Of a stretch of 64,000 nucleotides of DNA, positions 62,367 to 64,000 are shown piece by piece. Made by a program: the position numbers and the translations under genes. The notes under the pieces are model-generated. The model worked only from the letters and a program-made list of their open reading frames with translations, did no database searches and was not told the origin of the DNA. The stretch comes from Lutjanus erythropterus (taxonomy: Eukaryota; Chordata; Actinopteri; Lutjaniformes; Lutjanidae), in assembly GCA_020091685.1 (NCBI GenBank), contig CM034592.1, positions 38,346,705 to 38,410,704 of the forward strand, read 5' to 3'. Numbering within the stretch: position 1 is the stretch's first letter; every line of letters starts with the position of its first letter.

Positions 62367-63212
62367 TTAAAGGGATAGTCTTAATTATTTGATGTGGGGT
62401 TGTATAAGATACTAATGGATAGTTATTGTATTAACTACAGTAGATGACAGTCAGGAAGCTCCCACTTTGAAGAAGCACCAGCAAAGAAGCTACACAACGT
62501 ACTGCTCTAGACAGGATCAAAACATATTTTAGCCACCTAGAAAAAAACAATAGCACTTTAACTGTACACCGTATTTAGAATATTTTTTCACAGCTTTACA
62601 TTTGCCACCAGATGGCCTTTTCTCACAGGAGAGCACTGCTGTGTAAGCCAAATATCACTCTCTCCATACCAACCAAACTCCAGAGGCAAAATCCCATGTT
62701 TTATAGTGTAGAACATGAAAGTTTCTGACCTACTGCTGCCTTGATTATTTAGCTTGCTTGTGTTATTGTATGGCTTCGTTGAAGCCGAATTGTCCTTTTG
62801 AAACACTGAAGTCACACAAAAACGGAAACAAACTAACTAATCGAGGCAGCAGTAGACCACCAACTCCTGTGTTCAGTTATTGATTTTGCCTATGGAGTTT
62901 GGTTCGACTGGGAAAGGGCGATATTTGGTTAGTATAATGTCAGTTTCCCACTGGAAAAAGCTGACTGCAAGGTAAATTGGTGAAAACATTCTGAATATAG
63001 CATGCACTAAAATGAAGCTGATATTTTTGGGTGGACCTTCTTTAAGGGGATATTTTTTTTGTTGCTGACTCTGTGCACAGCAGCTCATTGCTGACCCTCT
63101 CTGTTTCTCCAAACTAGGGTTGTGCCGACCACCATCTACTGTAGGTAGAACACTGACTATAGATAATTACCTCATACAACCCCACTTAAAATAATCTTAA
63201 CTATCCCTTTAA
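62367..63212. mobile_element. TTAA-flanked TIR element (group B), 846 bp
   Basis: The left end TTAAAGGGATAGTCTTAATT and reverse-complemented right end TTAAAGGGATAGTTAAGATT match. Both continue to GTGGGGTTGTAT. TTAA is included at each end. The frames at 62588-62815 and 62873-63112 on the minus strand are inside the element and lack transposase motifs. A partial relative is at 12953-13018. Confidence 0.85.
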
Positions 63213-64000
63213 TACCAATCTTATGGACTGAATAATTGTATGATGCTGCAGCATCTGAGAATTATCCTCTTTGCTTCGATGTGTCACACAGAATAGTATT
63301 AAATACTGGCTATGGAAAGAAAATAAAAACAATATACTTTAGCATGTAGAAGTTTAGTATGCTTTTGTGTTATCAAATGTAAATAGTAATATTTTACTTG
63401 CCTTGATGCACAAACTTTAAGACAAAGTATAACATCTCTTCTGCTCTTTCATTTCCTGTGTCAGCACCTGATGAAGCACGCTTGGTTGAAAACATCAAAG
63501 TGTGACTGGGACTGCAGCTGGAGAGAAAAAGAGTAAAAAAAACTAGAAAGAAGCTATATATAAATCAAAGAGAGAACACCTTAATTTAGTGGTATTCTAT
63601 AAATAAATATAGGCTTCCATATGGCCTACTTAGAGTTTAAAGATGGATTGGGTTTAGGCAGCAACAAAGTGCTGGAAAGTAAATGGAACAAAAGAAGATT
63701 GGAGACAGGCCACATTTGTTCTACTCTGCGCTTCACTCAGTGGAACACCCTCACTGTTTACTTCCCCTTCACAACAACATAAATGTCAAGGCAAAGTCTC
63801 AGCTGTGACAGTGTTCAAACATACACTCCATAGCATTTTCCATACTCTCATGACAGGTCTGTCCACCGCGATAAATCACTTCCCGTGGGATGAACTGCTG
63901 CTGATGGACAAAAAAATAAAGGCCCTCTTTCATCCTTCAAAGTTTCCTGCAAGCCTGAGAGCTCATGCACAATGCAGGTAAAAGATGGAGTGAAAAAACA
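63213..64000. other. downstream intergenic DNA to window end
   Basis: No gene or clear repeat recognised. The unique-looking stretch continues past the window. Confidence 0.5.

Noticed and set aside
1..64000. CRISPR arrays, operons, prophage, tRNA or rRNA genes, endogenous retrovirus
   Set aside because: No regularly spaced repeats, no dense same-strand gene clusters, no cloverleaf or rRNA-like segments noticed by eye, and no LTR pairs or gag-pol-like frames found.

Overview
The window looks like a gene-poor stretch of vertebrate, almost certainly ray-finned (teleost) fish, nuclear DNA. Grounds for this are an A+T-rich background, (TG)n microsatellites, a spliced gene with GT-AG borders and a 22.8 kb intron, and interspersed repeats of kinds typical of fish genomes (short TTAA-flanked terminal-inverted-repeat elements, hAT elements with 8-bp target duplications, a Tc1/mariner remnant, CR1/L2-like and L1-like LINE fragments). 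There is no bacterial gene organisation, no CRISPR array, and no tRNA or rRNA that I could see.

Only one protein-coding gene is well supported. It is a two-exon gene on the + strand for a 291-residue single-pass leucine-rich-repeat membrane protein. I read it as the fish orthologue of LRRC38, the gamma-4 auxiliary subunit of the BK (KCNMA1) calcium- and voltage-activated potassium channel. Exon 1 (25993-26620) encodes the signal peptide, the LRR N-cap, five LRRs and half of the LRR C-cap. Exon 2 (49399-49646) encodes the rest of the C-cap, the transmembrane helix and a short charged cytoplasmic tail. The splice phase (1/2) joins cleanly, and the joined frame is open from start to stop.

Layout: 1-25,100 is upstream intergenic DNA with microsatellites and several DNA-transposon relics. 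About 25,100-25,992 is the presumed promoter and 5' leader, whose 3' half is strongly pyrimidine-rich and carries a long upstream ORF. 25,993-49,646 is the gene; its intron holds an element 26 bp past the donor, a (TG)31 tract, an hAT element, a 155-bp fold-back, a G-run cluster, an L1-like fragment, a TTAA element and, just before exon 2, a LINE nested inside another TTAA element. 49,647 onward is the 3' UTR with a poly(A) signal at 50,014, then 14 kb of downstream intergenic DNA with more nested transposons, including an hAT inside a long-TIR element inside which a tandem duplication can be traced.

I did not find a previously undescribed multi-gene system. The most interesting content is the layering of small non-autonomous DNA transposons (at least three groups using TTAA target sites) and where they sit relative to the splice sites. 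All repeat-family names rest on visible termini, target duplications and short protein motifs, not on a database search.
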